DNA from: Pseudomonadota bacterium
GTDB lineage: Bacteria; Pseudomonadota; Gammaproteobacteria; Burkholderiales; Chitinibacteraceae
Direction of reading: 5' to 3'
DNA: 64,000 nt
NCBI GenBank assembly: GCA_026399755.1
Contig: JAPLQI010000057.1
Location: 22,309-86,308 of the forward strand
Shown: positions 9,314-18,021 of the stretch, piece after piece
Layout of the letters: every line of letters begins with the position of its first letter
Position numbering within the stretch: position 1 is the first letter of the stretch
Position numbers and translations under genes: made by a program
Notes under the pieces: model-generated
Told to the model about the DNA's origin: nothing
What the model saw: only the letters and a program-made list of their open reading frames with translations
Databases searched by the model: none

Positions 9314-9784
9314 GTGCAGGGTTTACTCACGCTTCTTCGTATTGTTTTCTTGCTGGCTTGCTGTGTGCCGCTGGCGAGTTGCTCTATGTTTAATTTTTTT
9401 AAACCGACAATTAAATTAAACAGCGTGTCTTTTTCCGTTGCCACCTCAGCCAATGATGACACCCCCATCCCTATCGATTTGGTGGCCGTCGATGATGAAG
9501 AGCTACTTAAAAAACTACTCGCACTGCCTGCCTCGCAATGGTTTGAACAACGCGCCCAACTACAGCGCGATTTCCCGCAAGCCCTGTTTGTTTGGAGCAA
9601 AGAGCTGGTGCCCGGTCAGCGATTAGACATTACCGATGCGCCTTTAAAAGGCCAGCGCGGGTCGGTAGTGCTGGTGTACGCAGGCTATAGCTCGCCCGGC
9701 ATGCACCGGCTCAGGCTGGATCAGCAAAAAAATGTGATTTTGTATTTAGACAGCCAAGATGTGCGCTGGGTGAGTGGGGAGTAG
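9314..9784 (+). CDS. tssJ: T6SS outer-membrane lipoprotein TssJ
   Basis: Lipoprotein that anchors the TssLM membrane complex to the outer membrane. 156 aa from a GTG start preceded by TTGAGG. The signal peptide (LLTLLRIVFLLACCVPLASC) ends in the lipobox LASC, with Cys near residue 23. The mature part (PTIKLNSVSFSVATSANDDTPIPIDLVAV) matches the TssJ beta-sandwich. First gene of the J-K-L-M arm; a 215-bp repeat-filled gap precedes tssK. Confidence 0.93.
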   Translation: MQGLLTLLRIVFLLACCVPLASCSMFNFFKPTIKLNSVSFSVATSANDDTPIPIDLVAVDDEELLKKLLALPASQWFEQRAQLQRDFPQALFVWSKELVPGQRLDITDAPLKGQRGSVVLVYAGYSSPGMHRLRLDQQKNVILYLDSQDVRWVSGE

Positions 9785-9804
9785 GAGTTAGGAGTCAGGA
9801 CGTA

Positions 9805-9862
9805 GGTTGGGTTAGACGTTTTATTCGCGGGTTTTTGCGAATAAAGCGGCGTAACCCAACAT
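9805..9862. repeat. Palindromic repeat (GTAGGTTGGGTTAG type)
   Basis: Outer arms GGTTGGGTTA / TAACCCAAC enclose a perfect inner 9-bp stem TTTATTCGC / GCGAATAAA (9820-9828 with 9837-9845). It lies just after tssJ. Confidence 0.7.
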
Positions 9863-9890
9863 GCTCAGGTGAAAAATTCAGGGGGCAGTT

Positions 9891-9950
9891 GTAGGGCGGG
9901 TGAAACCCGCGAGCAATTTTAATAAATACGCGGGTTTCACCCGCCCTACG
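9891..9950. repeat. REP-like inverted pair upstream of tssK
   Basis: GTAGGGCGGGTGAAACCCGCG (9891-9911) faces its complement at 9929-9950, with a 17-nt AT-rich spacer containing AATTTTAATAAATA. This is the best-preserved full unit of the family in the window. Confidence 0.85.
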
Positions 9951-9999
9951 AATGACATTTTGCGTCTGACAAAAAAACAAATCACCTCCAGGGGATAAC

Positions 10000-11361
10000 G
10001 TGGGGCAAATTCCGGAAGCCATTTGCTGGTCTGAGGGCATGCAGCTCTTGCCACAGCACTTTCAGCAGCAGTCTTTGCGCGCCGAAATACTGGCGGCTCA
10101 GCTTGCCTCTGCGGCGCAGCCTTATTATTGGGGCGTGCTGAATGTGGAAATCGACGAAGCGGCTTTGATCGGCGGCACTTTGCGCGTGCTGGCCCTAGAA
10201 GCCATTCTGCCCGATGGGCTGTGGCTATGCATCAAGCCCGGCGTGCATCCGCCGCTGGAGCTCAATTTTCAAGATCTTGTTGCCGCATCGTCTCAGCATC
10301 CGCTCACGCTATATCTGGTGGTGCCGCCGCTTTATCGTGCGGGCGAATTAGATGCCAGCGGGCGGCGCTATGTGTCACAAGATGGCAAAGATATCCCTGA
10401 TTTAGTCAGCAAAGAATCCCCTGCCGTACTGACTTTTTGGCGGCCCGATTTGGCGGTTTTAGATGAGCAGCATCGCGCCGATGGCGTTTGCTTGCCGCTA
10501 CTTAGGGTGGAAGAAGGCGCGGGGGGCTTTGCCCGCAAGGCGTATTTTGCGCCCCAGCCCAAGGTCTTGCCTGAATCTTTATTGGGTAAACGCATTGCCG
10601 CGCTTTGCACCGAGATTCGTGGTAAGTGCGCTTTTTTGGCGGGCCGGCTCAGGCAGGCATTGCAAGATAATAATGAGGGCGACAGCGCCAGAATTGATCG
10701 GCAACTCGCCGCGCTTTGGGCCAGATTACCCGAGCTGCAAAGTGCCTTAGATAGCCGAGTGGCGCATCCGCTTGCCCTCTATCTAATTTTAAATGGCGTG
10801 GCAGGATCGGTGTGTGCGCTGAATCCGCAGGCGGGTGTGCCCGCTTTTCGGGCCTTTAATTACGAAGAATTACTCGCCTGTTTTGATGATGTGATTGGTT
10901 TTATTATGAAATCGGTGACACGGATTAAAGCGGGCTACCGCCGTAGCGAATTTGCACTGGAAAAGGTCGGCTTTGTGATCACGCCGCCATTATCCTTACG
11001 CCAAGGCGGGCAGTGGGTGATCGGCGTGCAAATGCCAAGTAGCGCGGGTGACGATGCGGCGCGGCTGTGGCTAGATAGAGCGGTGATTGCTTCGATGTCG
11101 CAGCTTGAAACCTTACAACGGCAAAGAATGCGTGGAGTGCTTTATCGTCCGCTCGATCGGCAAGAGCAGCTTAGCTATAGCGTGGGGGAAGATACCCGCT
11201 TATTTAGCCTGTATGAATTTGGCGAGTGGTTTAATCCTGACGAGCCGCTTTGCATTGCCGTACCCGCACAAAACGCTGCGACCGAGCCTTTAAGCGTTGT
11301 CTTGTTTGTGCCCGAGGCCAGCGATGATATCCCCGTGCTCAGTGAGGCGGATCATGACTGA
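10000..11361 (+). CDS. tssK: T6SS baseplate/membrane connector TssK
   Basis: Trimeric protein that links the baseplate to the TssLM complex. 453 aa from a GTG at 10000 with CAGGGGATAA upstream. The N-terminal ICWSEGMQLLPQHFQQQSLR is the family hallmark, and FALEKVGFVITPPLSLRQGGQWVIGVQMP lies in the middle/C-terminal domain. It overlaps tssL by 8 bp, which indicates translational coupling. Confidence 0.96.
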   Translation: MGQIPEAICWSEGMQLLPQHFQQQSLRAEILAAQLASAAQPYYWGVLNVEIDEAALIGGTLRVLALEAILPDGLWLCIKPGVHPPLELNFQDLVAASSQHPLTLYLVVPPLYRAGELDASGRRYVSQDGKDIPDLVSKESPAVLTFWRPDLAVLDEQHRADGVCLPLLRVEEGAGGFARKAYFAPQPKVLPESLLGKRIAALCTEIRGKCAFLAGRLRQALQDNNEGDSARIDRQLAALWARLPELQSALDSRVAHPLALYLILNGVAGSVCALNPQAGVPAFRAFNYEELLACFDDVIGFIMKSVTRIKAGYRRSEFALEKVGFVITPPLSLRQGGQWVIGVQMPSSAGDDAARLWLDRAVIASMSQLETLQRQRMRGVLYRPLDRQEQLSYSVGEDTRLFSLYEFGEWFNPDEPLCIAVPAQNAATEPLSVVLFVPEASDDIPVLSEADHD

Positions 11362-12088
11362 GTTTGCGCGCCAGCAGGCAGCCTTGCCTTTGAAGCAGGC
11401 TTTTTGTCAGGTATGGGAAGAATGGCTGCTGCTGTCCCCCAGCTTATTAAGCAGCGCCGAGCCGACCGAAAAATTGCTGCTGCGTGTGGCGGAAGAAAGC
11501 AGTGTTTTGGCGCGGCGGGTTTATCGCCTCGTCATGATGCAAGCGGGCGCGGCCAATAAGGTGCATGCCCAAGCGGTGCAATATGCTTTTGTGGCTTTAA
11601 TCGACGAAGTGCTGCTGTTCACAGAATGGAGCGGCCAGGTTGCTTGGCAAACCACGCCTTTAGAGTTTCGCCTGTTTAATACCCGCACTTCGGGCGAAAC
11701 CTTGCCCGATGAAATGGAGCATTTGATCGAGCGACAAGATTCAAGCGAGCGTGATTTAGCAGCGGTGTATCTGATGACGCTGGTACTGGGTTTTCGCGGG
11801 CGATTGCGCCGAGAGCCTGCTCAATTTGATGCATGGTGTACCTCCTTGTTCGCACAGGTTTATCAGCGGGAGCCGAGTGTTGCCTTGCTGGGCAAAGTAT
11901 TAGGTGGCCATAGCGTGACGCAGCCCTTGCAGCTGATAGAGCGAAAAATGCTGCCTGATGGCTATCGCTTGGCGTTGATGCTGGCTTTTTTATTACTGCT
12001 GATGTTTGGAGTCAGCCATCTGTTCTGGCGAGATGTTTATTTGCAAATCGATATAACTCATCCGCCGCTCAGCGAGGCTAAACCTTGA
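11354..12088 (+). CDS. tssL: T6SS inner-membrane protein TssL (DotU/ImpK)
   Basis: Inner-membrane subunit that recruits TssM and the baseplate. I chose the ATG inside the tssK stop region (MTEFARQQAALPLKQ), giving 244 aa; an upstream extension to 11297 would lie inside tssK and has no family match. The cytoplasmic domain is followed by one C-terminal membrane segment (LALMLAFLLLLMFGVSHLFW, about 205-224) and a short periplasmic tail. There is no peptidoglycan-binding OmpA domain. The last ~60 bp are repeated immediately downstream. The TGA overlaps the next ATG. Confidence 0.94.
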   Translation: MTEFARQQAALPLKQAFCQVWEEWLLLSPSLLSSAEPTEKLLLRVAEESSVLARRVYRLVMMQAGAANKVHAQAVQYAFVALIDEVLLFTEWSGQVAWQTTPLEFRLFNTRTSGETLPDEMEHLIERQDSSERDLAAVYLMTLVLGFRGRLRREPAQFDAWCTSLFAQVYQREPSVALLGKVLGGHSVTQPLQLIERKMLPDGYRLALMLAFLLLLMFGVSHLFWRDVYLQIDITHPPLSEAKP

Positions 12089-12198
12089 TGCTGCTGATTG
12101 TTTCCCTTTTGCCGCTGGGGATGAAGTTCGTATTTGGGCGAGCTGTTTATTTGCAGGTTGATCTGACGCATCCATCGCTGAGCGAGGCCACGCCGTGA
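12088..12198 (+). CDS. Micro-ORF: tandem duplicate of the TssL C-terminal tail
   Basis: A 36-aa ORF begins at the ATG overlapping the tssL stop (TGATG) and ends on the tssM start (GTGA). Its end, AVYLQVDLTHPSLSEATP, mirrors the TssL end, DVYLQIDITHPPLSEAKP. The last 60 bp of each share 46 bases by my hand alignment. The N-terminal half (LLIVSLLPLGMKFVFG) is hydrophobic, like the TssL membrane segment. It is therefore a partial in-frame gene duplication, either translated as a one-helix membrane peptide or kept only as a coupling spacer. Expression cannot be judged from sequence. Confidence 0.7.
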   Translation: MLLIVSLLPLGMKFVFGRAVYLQVDLTHPSLSEATP

Positions 12199-15100
12199 AG
12201 CTGTTGATTATTTTGCTGATTATTGCGGCCATCTTGCTGCTGTGGTGGCTGTGGCGTAATAAGGCGGATCGTCTTGGGCGCGGCTTTATTGATTCTGTGC
12301 GGCAAATGGAGAAAGACAGTGGCATTGAGGGGCGTTATCAAGTGCCTTGGCTGCTGTTGCTGGGGGATGATCAAGCCAGCAGCGAGCAGCTATGTAGCGC
12401 TTGGCAGCTTAAAAGCGCGGAGAAATCGGCTTGGTTTGGACGTTTTTATTACAACAGCGATGCCGTGGTTTTATTGCCGCCATACGATATTTATCAGCAG
12501 GCCGGCGGAGTTTTATCCCCTTGGCGGCGCTTACTGGGCGCTTTGCTCAGGGTGCGTGGGCAAAGGCCGCTGGATGCGGTGATCTGGGCAGTGTCAGCCA
12601 AGCAGCTCATCAATAAAGATGCTGTATTGGATGTGTCGCTCTGTAAGCAATTTCAGGATGCACAGCAAAAGCTGGGGCAAACACTGCCGGTGTATTGGCT
12701 GATTACCGGCTTGCAAGATGTGGCGGGGATGAATGAGCTGATCGAGTCACTGCCCGATCAGGCGCAAGAAAGCGTTTTGGGGTGGTCTTCTATATTGCCA
12801 CTCACTAGCGCCTATCAGCGTGAGCATTTAGACGGCGCTATCACGCAAATGCAAAGGCAGTTGAGCGATTGCATCTGTGAAGTGGCCACCTTAAATGGTG
12901 GTGTAAGCGATGCGCTGTATTTGCTTCCCCACCAATTTAACGCGCTACGTGCTGCTTTACATGCTTTGGCAGATGCTGCTTTTCAGAGCAATGCCATGGG
13001 CGATGCGCCGGTTTTGCGCGGGCTGTATTGTGCAGCGAGCTACGCCAGCCCGCAGGAGGAGGTCGATGCTTTTGCGCCTGAGCCAGTGGCGTCAGAAATT
13101 CCCGTATTTAGCTCAGGATTGCTTCGTCAGCGGATGGCCGCCGAGCGCGGTTTGGCTCAGCCTATTGTGCGGATTATGTCGCTACGCCAGCGCTGGCATC
13201 GCTTTGCTCGGCTGGCAACGTTGCTTTTTTGCCTGCTGTGGTTTTTTGCGATGGCTTGGGTGTGGCAGGCAGAGCGGCAAGATGCCATTACGCTGAATCG
13301 GGCTTTAAGTGCCGTTGATAGTGGCTCGGCACAGACCGATAGCCAATCGGCCGTGGCTTTATGGCGGGCGCTCTTTACGGCGCAGCGCCTAGAATACGAG
13401 AGCATTGTGTTTCCTAGCTCTGCATTGTCTAATTTTGATCAAGCCTTGGCTGAAAAAATCGCCAGCTTATTGCAGACTGAATGGTTTCTTCCTACCCAAC
13501 GACGAATCCTCGCAGATTTGCAGGAGCTACGGGCAGAAGGAGCAGATAGCGATAAAAAGATAGGTGATGATACGGCTAGCCCAGAGACATGGCCTCGTTA
13601 TGTGGTGGCTCAGCATTTAGTCCATCAGGCCAAGGTGGTGGAGAAAAATATCATGTTGTTCAATAGCGCCCTAAGGGGTGGGCCAGATGCGTTGAGCCAA
13701 TTGAGTGAGCTCTCTAATCGCCTGTGGGATAGCGATTTTCTCCTAGAACGTTTGCCGCTGCGCCATCGAGTTGAAGCGATTCTTGCTCATTATTCTTTGT
13801 GGATGGGGAAACCGATTCAGTTGCAAGTGGCCGCGAAAGACACTCAGCAGCATTTTGATACCTTAATGAAGCATTGGCTTGATCGCCTGTATGCAGATGT
13901 GACTTTTATTGAAACTGCTGACAGTGTGCAAACGCAACTGACCGAACTGCAAAGCGGCCAGAACAATAGCTATGCAGATTTAAATCAATTAAACCAGAAA
14001 ATCAACTTGCTTAAGCAACTGATCGCCGCAACCAATAGCGCGTGGAGTAATGCTTCGGGGCAGGATCTGGTGCCTGGTTATTCAGCGTTGCTTCATCAGG
14101 CCAAGACCAGTGCTTTTGTGGGTAAAGAAGTGGTGTCGGCCATTGTAGAGCACGCGACCAAGCTGAGAAAAGCGTTTAAAGAACGCTGGTCTAATCGCGA
14201 TTCTTCACTTACTTCGCGTGGGGAAGTGGGTTTAAAAGAAGATGTCTTGCAATTGCAATCGGCCATCAGCTATTTATTGCAGCAAAATTTTGTAGTGGAG
14301 GCGCGCACGGCAGGGCATTTGCAAGTGAGCGGTGGCTTGCGAGAAATGAGCGAGCCAAGGCTGGTCGCTGCATTGCAGATTTATCAAGAGCGCCAGCAGT
14401 ATCAGATTAAAAACTTAAGCAAGGCCCCCGATGCCTATCGTGCGGGCTTGGCTGGTTTGGCAAGCAGCAGTGCCGCCCATGCAATGTGGCACAGCATGGC
14501 TGGGAAAGCCGTGGATGATCAGGGGCAAAGAAATGCGGCAGATAGCATGGAAGGGCTGATCCGAATCGCCCCCGAAGTGAATGCTGCACTGCTGGATTTG
14601 GGTCGGGCGGATTTATCGGCCGAATTGATTAAAGAAATGAACGAGCGCGCGCTTAATTCTTTACGCCAAGCCGATGGAATGTTGGCCGAGATGGCGCTTT
14701 ATCAGCCTAAGCAAGCGACTTTTTCCTGGTGGGATGGCAAGAAAAATGCCAGTTTCAAAGGCTTTAAAGCCAATAACACGCTGGAACTACAGCAGTATCT
14801 CAACCGGCAGCTAGAGCAGCTAGCCAGCGTGGCCGTGAATCAGGGTGTGGTATTGGAGTGGCTGGGGGCTCACCCTAAGGGTCTGCCGGTAAAAGATATG
14901 CAAACCCTTATTCGCTGGAAAGGGCTGGCGGCAGATCTGAAAAAAATGAAGGAAAAAGCCCCCGATAGTGGCCCTGCTTTATTGGCGCAGTTGATTACTA
15001 AAGATTTAAATGAAATGGAGGCCAGCACTTGCTATAGCGTGCTGCGCCAAGTTGAGCTGCCTGCAGGGCCTAGTTACTTTTTTGAGCGGGCGCAAAAGCT

Positions 15101-15956
15101 GGTCAATATGGCCAATGAGCGCTGCCTAGGGCTAAGGGCGCAGCATAGTGCCTATGCTTGGCAACAATTATCAGGGTTTTTTAATCAATATCTGGCAGGG
15201 CGATTCCCCTTTGCCGCCAATGGCAATGCGGGTGACGCCGATACCGAACGAGTGGCTACATTCCTGAGATTGATTGATCTTTATCTGCCCGCTGCACAGG
15301 CTGGGCTGGAAGATAATGAATCACCTAATCGAGATGCGGCAAAATTATATTTGCTGGGCCTGCAACACACCCGTGATTTGCTCGGCCCCATTTTAATGCG
15401 TGGCAGTGCCGAGCAGCCGCAACCCTTAGGGCTGGATATCGATGTGCAATGGCGCAGCGATAAAGATAAAGAACAGGGGGCCGATCAGGTGATTGAGTGG
15501 GGCCTGACGGTGGGTACGCAGCGCCAGCGTTTCCCAATGGGGGAGAGAGTTAAACAGCGCTGGTTGCTGGGCCAGCCCCTTATTTTTTCACTACGCTGGG
15601 CCGCGGATTCCCCGCAGCTGCCTATCGAAGAAAATACTCAACCGGCCTTGATCGTATTCAATCAAAGTGCAGAATGGCGCTATAGCGGGGCATGGTCTTT
15701 ACTGCACTTTTTACGCAATCATCAAGCGCCTGCGGGCATGGTTTTGCAGGATGAATTTAGCTATCCCGCCATGCTATTTAGTCTGCCGCTGGGAGGCGCT
15801 GCCAAACCGCGCGCGCAAATGTTTGCTCGCTTTGGTATCAGCGCCGTGGGGGCCAAAGCCTTGCTACCTATTCAACTAATCAACGCCCTGCCGCTAAAAG
15901 CACCGGCTTCGCCATTTAGGCAGATTACGCTGGCAGATTCAGATAAAGCACAGTAA
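12195..15956 (+). CDS. tssM: T6SS inner-membrane protein TssM (IcmF)
   Basis: Large inner-membrane protein spanning to TssJ in the outer membrane. 1253 aa from a GTG that overlaps the micro-ORF stop. One N-terminal membrane helix (LLIILLIIAAILLLWWLW, residues 3-20) and a second around 337-356 (LATLLFCLLWFFAMAW) bound a cytoplasmic domain. The rest is the long periplasmic IcmF region ending in an ImpL/VasK-like beta domain. Where many TssMs have a P-loop (GPPGSGKT), this protein has PWLLLLGDDQASSEQL near residues 50-65, so no Walker A is present. The usual N-terminal two-helix hairpin is also reduced to one helix. Family identity rests on position and overall architecture. Confidence 0.92.
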   Translation: MKLLIILLIIAAILLLWWLWRNKADRLGRGFIDSVRQMEKDSGIEGRYQVPWLLLLGDDQASSEQLCSAWQLKSAEKSAWFGRFYYNSDAVVLLPPYDIYQQAGGVLSPWRRLLGALLRVRGQRPLDAVIWAVSAKQLINKDAVLDVSLCKQFQDAQQKLGQTLPVYWLITGLQDVAGMNELIESLPDQAQESVLGWSSILPLTSAYQREHLDGAITQMQRQLSDCICEVATLNGGVSDALYLLPHQFNALRAALHALADAAFQSNAMGDAPVLRGLYCAASYASPQEEVDAFAPEPVASEIPVFSSGLLRQRMAAERGLAQPIVRIMSLRQRWHRFARLATLLFCLLWFFAMAWVWQAERQDAITLNRALSAVDSGSAQTDSQSAVALWRALFTAQRLEYESIVFPSSALSNFDQALAEKIASLLQTEWFLPTQRRILADLQELRAEGADSDKKIGDDTASPETWPRYVVAQHLVHQAKVVEKNIMLFNSALRGGPDALSQLSELSNRLWDSDFLLERLPLRHRVEAILAHYSLWMGKPIQLQVAAKDTQQHFDTLMKHWLDRLYADVTFIETADSVQTQLTELQSGQNNSYADLNQLNQKINLLKQLIAATNSAWSNASGQDLVPGYSALLHQAKTSAFVGKEVVSAIVEHATKLRKAFKERWSNRDSSLTSRGEVGLKEDVLQLQSAISYLLQQNFVVEARTAGHLQVSGGLREMSEPRLVAALQIYQERQQYQIKNLSKAPDAYRAGLAGLASSSAAHAMWHSMAGKAVDDQGQRNAADSMEGLIRIAPEVNAALLDLGRADLSAELIKEMNERALNSLRQADGMLAEMALYQPKQATFSWWDGKKNASFKGFKANNTLELQQYLNRQLEQLASVAVNQGVVLEWLGAHPKGLPVKDMQTLIRWKGLAADLKKMKEKAPDSGPALLAQLITKDLNEMEASTCYSVLRQVELPAGPSYFFERAQKLVNMANERCLGLRAQHSAYAWQQLSGFFNQYLAGRFPFAANGNAGDADTERVATFLRLIDLYLPAAQAGLEDNESPNRDAAKLYLLGLQHTRDLLGPILMRGSAEQPQPLGLDIDVQWRSDKDKEQGADQVIEWGLTVGTQRQRFPMGERVKQRWLLGQPLIFSLRWAADSPQLPIEENTQPALIVFNQSAEWRYSGAWSLLHFLRNHQAPAGMVLQDEFSYPAMLFSLPLGGAAKPRAQMFARFGISAVGAKALLPIQLINALPLKAPASPFRQITLADSDKAQ

Positions 15957-15998
15957 AGCGCTTTGGGGTGAGCTAGTAACTTAAGCGAATTTTTTTTC

Positions 15999-16051
15999 GT
16001 AGGGCGGGTGAAACCCGCGAGCGATGCTGAAAAATACTCAGGTTTCACCCC
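15999..16051. repeat. REP-like inverted pair after tssM
   Basis: GTAGGGCGGGTGAAACCCGCG is followed by a degenerate inverse arm (CAGGTTTCACCCC). Same family as 9891-9950. Confidence 0.75.
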
Positions 16052-16071
16052 ATGTGCGCTAACCAAAGTCT

Positions 16072-16314
16072 AAAAGACCTTTTTAGTGCCTTCGGCACGT
16101 TGATTTTGGAGCGGTTAGCCACCGCGGGGGCCTTCCTTTCTTGAACGGCCAAGAAACGAAGCCAAGCCGCAACCTCAAAAACACGAAGGCCCCTGCGCTG
16201 CGGACAATCGAGTCGGCGGCAGGCGGGATTAGCTCGCTGCCTCGCTCCCTGGCCGAAACCCCGCCCCGCTTGTTCCTCGCTCCGGCGTGTTTCAAGGGGA
16301 CTTTAAAAAGCCCT
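16072..16314. repeat. ~240-bp T6SS-locus repeat, copy c
   Basis: Very similar to copy a from AAAAGACCTTTTTAGTGCC through the CCTTTCTTG / CAAGAAACG hairpin to TTTCAAGGGGAC. It lies between tssM and tssA. REP-like halves follow at 16384-16403 and 16493-16517. Confidence 0.8.
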
Positions 16315-16534
16315 ATGCAAAGAGCGTGGTTATTATGCTTTTTCGCTGTTTGTTAATGAAAAACAATTTGCTTAGCGCGTATGGGGTTTCACCCGCCCTA
16401 CGATGATTCAATGCTTGTCATTGTGCGGCAGCATCTAGCTAAGTTGATAGGATTGGGCTGAAACCCGCTAGGCTTTTGCACGACATTACAAACCCGGCGG
16501 GTTTTACCCGCCCTACGGAAATTATTGGAGTGCC

Positions 16535-17626
16535 ATGAGTGTAGAAATCAAACCCGGCGGCCTGCAGGGGAGTTTGGAATCGCTGCTGCAGCCCATTTCT
16601 CAAGACGCGCCCTGTGGGATGTCGATTCGTTATGAAGCCGAATACGATTTACTGCGCGAAGCCAAAAGGGAAGACGATACCAGCCTGCCAACCGGGATCT
16701 GGCAGGCCGAGGTAAAGCGTGGTGATTGGGCCACGGTCGAAAAACTGGGGCGGCAGATTCTACAAAGCCGCAGCAAAGATCTTACCGTGGCGGTATGGCT
16801 AGGCGAGGCTTGGATGCATAGGCGTGGCATTGAGGGCCTGAGCGCGGCGATTAGCTTGCTTTTGGGGCTGTGTCAGCGCTTTTGGGATACGGTGCACCCT
16901 TTGCCGCAAGATGGCGATATGAGCTACCGCACCGGCCCGCTGGCTTGGGGCGTGCATGCGTATAGCACGCTGCTTTTATCGCGTATACCTTTGCCGGTAT
17001 TGGATCAACGTAGTGATTTAGACAGTTTTACCCTGGCCGATTGGCGAGCGTGGCAAAAACATCTGGGGCTGGATCAGGGAAAAAACACCAGCAAAACAGC
17101 CGTGCCCTTGGTTGACGCAGCCAAAAAGCTGGAGCAAAAAATCAACGACACCATTCGCGCCGCTGATGTAGTTCAGCTAAGAAATGCGCATAGTTTTGCA
17201 CTTAATGGCCTGACACAAATTACCGAGTTAGCGCAAGAATGCGATCAGAAGATGGGCAACGATGCGCCTACTTTTCAGCCTTTGTTTCTGCTGATGCAGG
17301 AGCTGGAAATTATTCTAAAGGAATGGCTGACCATGCACCCACAACCTTTGCCCGTAACACCTGAACTGGTTTTGCCCGCGCCCGCCGCCGAAAGAAAACC
17401 CGATCCGTTGCCCTTTTTGCAACCTAATAGCCGCGAAGAAGCTTACCGGCAATTACAGCTGATCGCCGATTACCTCGCCCGCACTGAGCCCCACAGCCCT
17501 GTCCCCTATTTAATCTACCGCAGCGTTGAATGGGGCAATAAGCCGCTCAGAGATTTACTGGCCGAGTTGATCTCCAGCGATGCAGAAGCAAGACGGCTCT
17601 GGTCTTTGCTGGGGGTGTTGCCTTGA
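16535..17626 (+). CDS. tssA: T6SS cap/priming protein TssA (ImpA N-terminal domain family)
   Basis: Organises sheath polymerisation at the baseplate or distal end. 363 aa; GGAG lies six bases upstream of the ATG. The ImpA_N domain is seen at residues 15-150 (LLQPISQDAPCGMSIRYEAEYDLLREAKR, then WLGEAWMHRRGIEGLSAAI and the WDTVHPLP motif). The C-terminal part (REEAYRQLQLIADYLARTEPHSPVPYLI) is the conserved TssA C-terminal block. A 578-bp repeat-filled gap separates it from tssM. It closes the T6SS locus on this side. Confidence 0.95.
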   Translation: MSVEIKPGGLQGSLESLLQPISQDAPCGMSIRYEAEYDLLREAKREDDTSLPTGIWQAEVKRGDWATVEKLGRQILQSRSKDLTVAVWLGEAWMHRRGIEGLSAAISLLLGLCQRFWDTVHPLPQDGDMSYRTGPLAWGVHAYSTLLLSRIPLPVLDQRSDLDSFTLADWRAWQKHLGLDQGKNTSKTAVPLVDAAKKLEQKINDTIRAADVVQLRNAHSFALNGLTQITELAQECDQKMGNDAPTFQPLFLLMQELEIILKEWLTMHPQPLPVTPELVLPAPAAERKPDPLPFLQPNSREEAYRQLQLIADYLARTEPHSPVPYLIYRSVEWGNKPLRDLLAELISSDAEARRLWSLLGVLP

Positions 17627-17632
17627 TGGCGG

Positions 17633-17815
17633 GTGGCCTTTTGCTTTGATTGCTTTGTTGAAGTACCAAGCTTTTTAGTGCCGCATTCATGCCCTAACTG
17701 CGATAAAGCGCTACCTGTTTATCGTGGTTTAAAATTGAATACCATAAATTTTAAACTACAGCGCGCCTTAAGCAGTAAACTGAGTCGGGCAAGTGTTGCT
17801 GTCAGCGCAAAATAA
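17633..17815 (+). CDS. Possible small zinc-ribbon-like protein
   Basis: A 60-aa ORF begins at a GTG 4 bp after the tssA stop. It has two CxxC pairs (CFDC at residues 4-7 and CPNC at 20-23) and a basic tail (LQRALSSKLSR). The paired knuckles suggest a metal-binding ribbon. No ATG start is available in this frame and the ribosome-binding site is poor, so it may be a gene remnant or chance. No function is assigned. The remaining ~200 bp to pldA show no further gene. Confidence 0.3.
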   Translation: MAFCFDCFVEVPSFLVPHSCPNCDKALPVYRGLKLNTINFKLQRALSSKLSRASVAVSAK

Positions 17816-18021
17816 AGTGTTTAGTCATTCGCCAAAGCATTATTTCACGCCTACTTTTTTATAAGCACGACCTCCATGTAGTGCTGCAATCGCAGTAATA
17901 CGCTCGTAATTGAATTTAATATCATGTTTTTATCTGGACTTTTAATCTGTGTATATTTTTTATCATGAGCAATTTCTTTTTGCTATGCAATAGATTAGAT
18001 TTTCGGCAAGGGAAGTCGCTT

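Noticed and set aside
11297..11353. N-terminal extension of TssL
   Set aside because: It lies inside tssK, has no family similarity, and the ATG at 11354 forms the usual overlap start.
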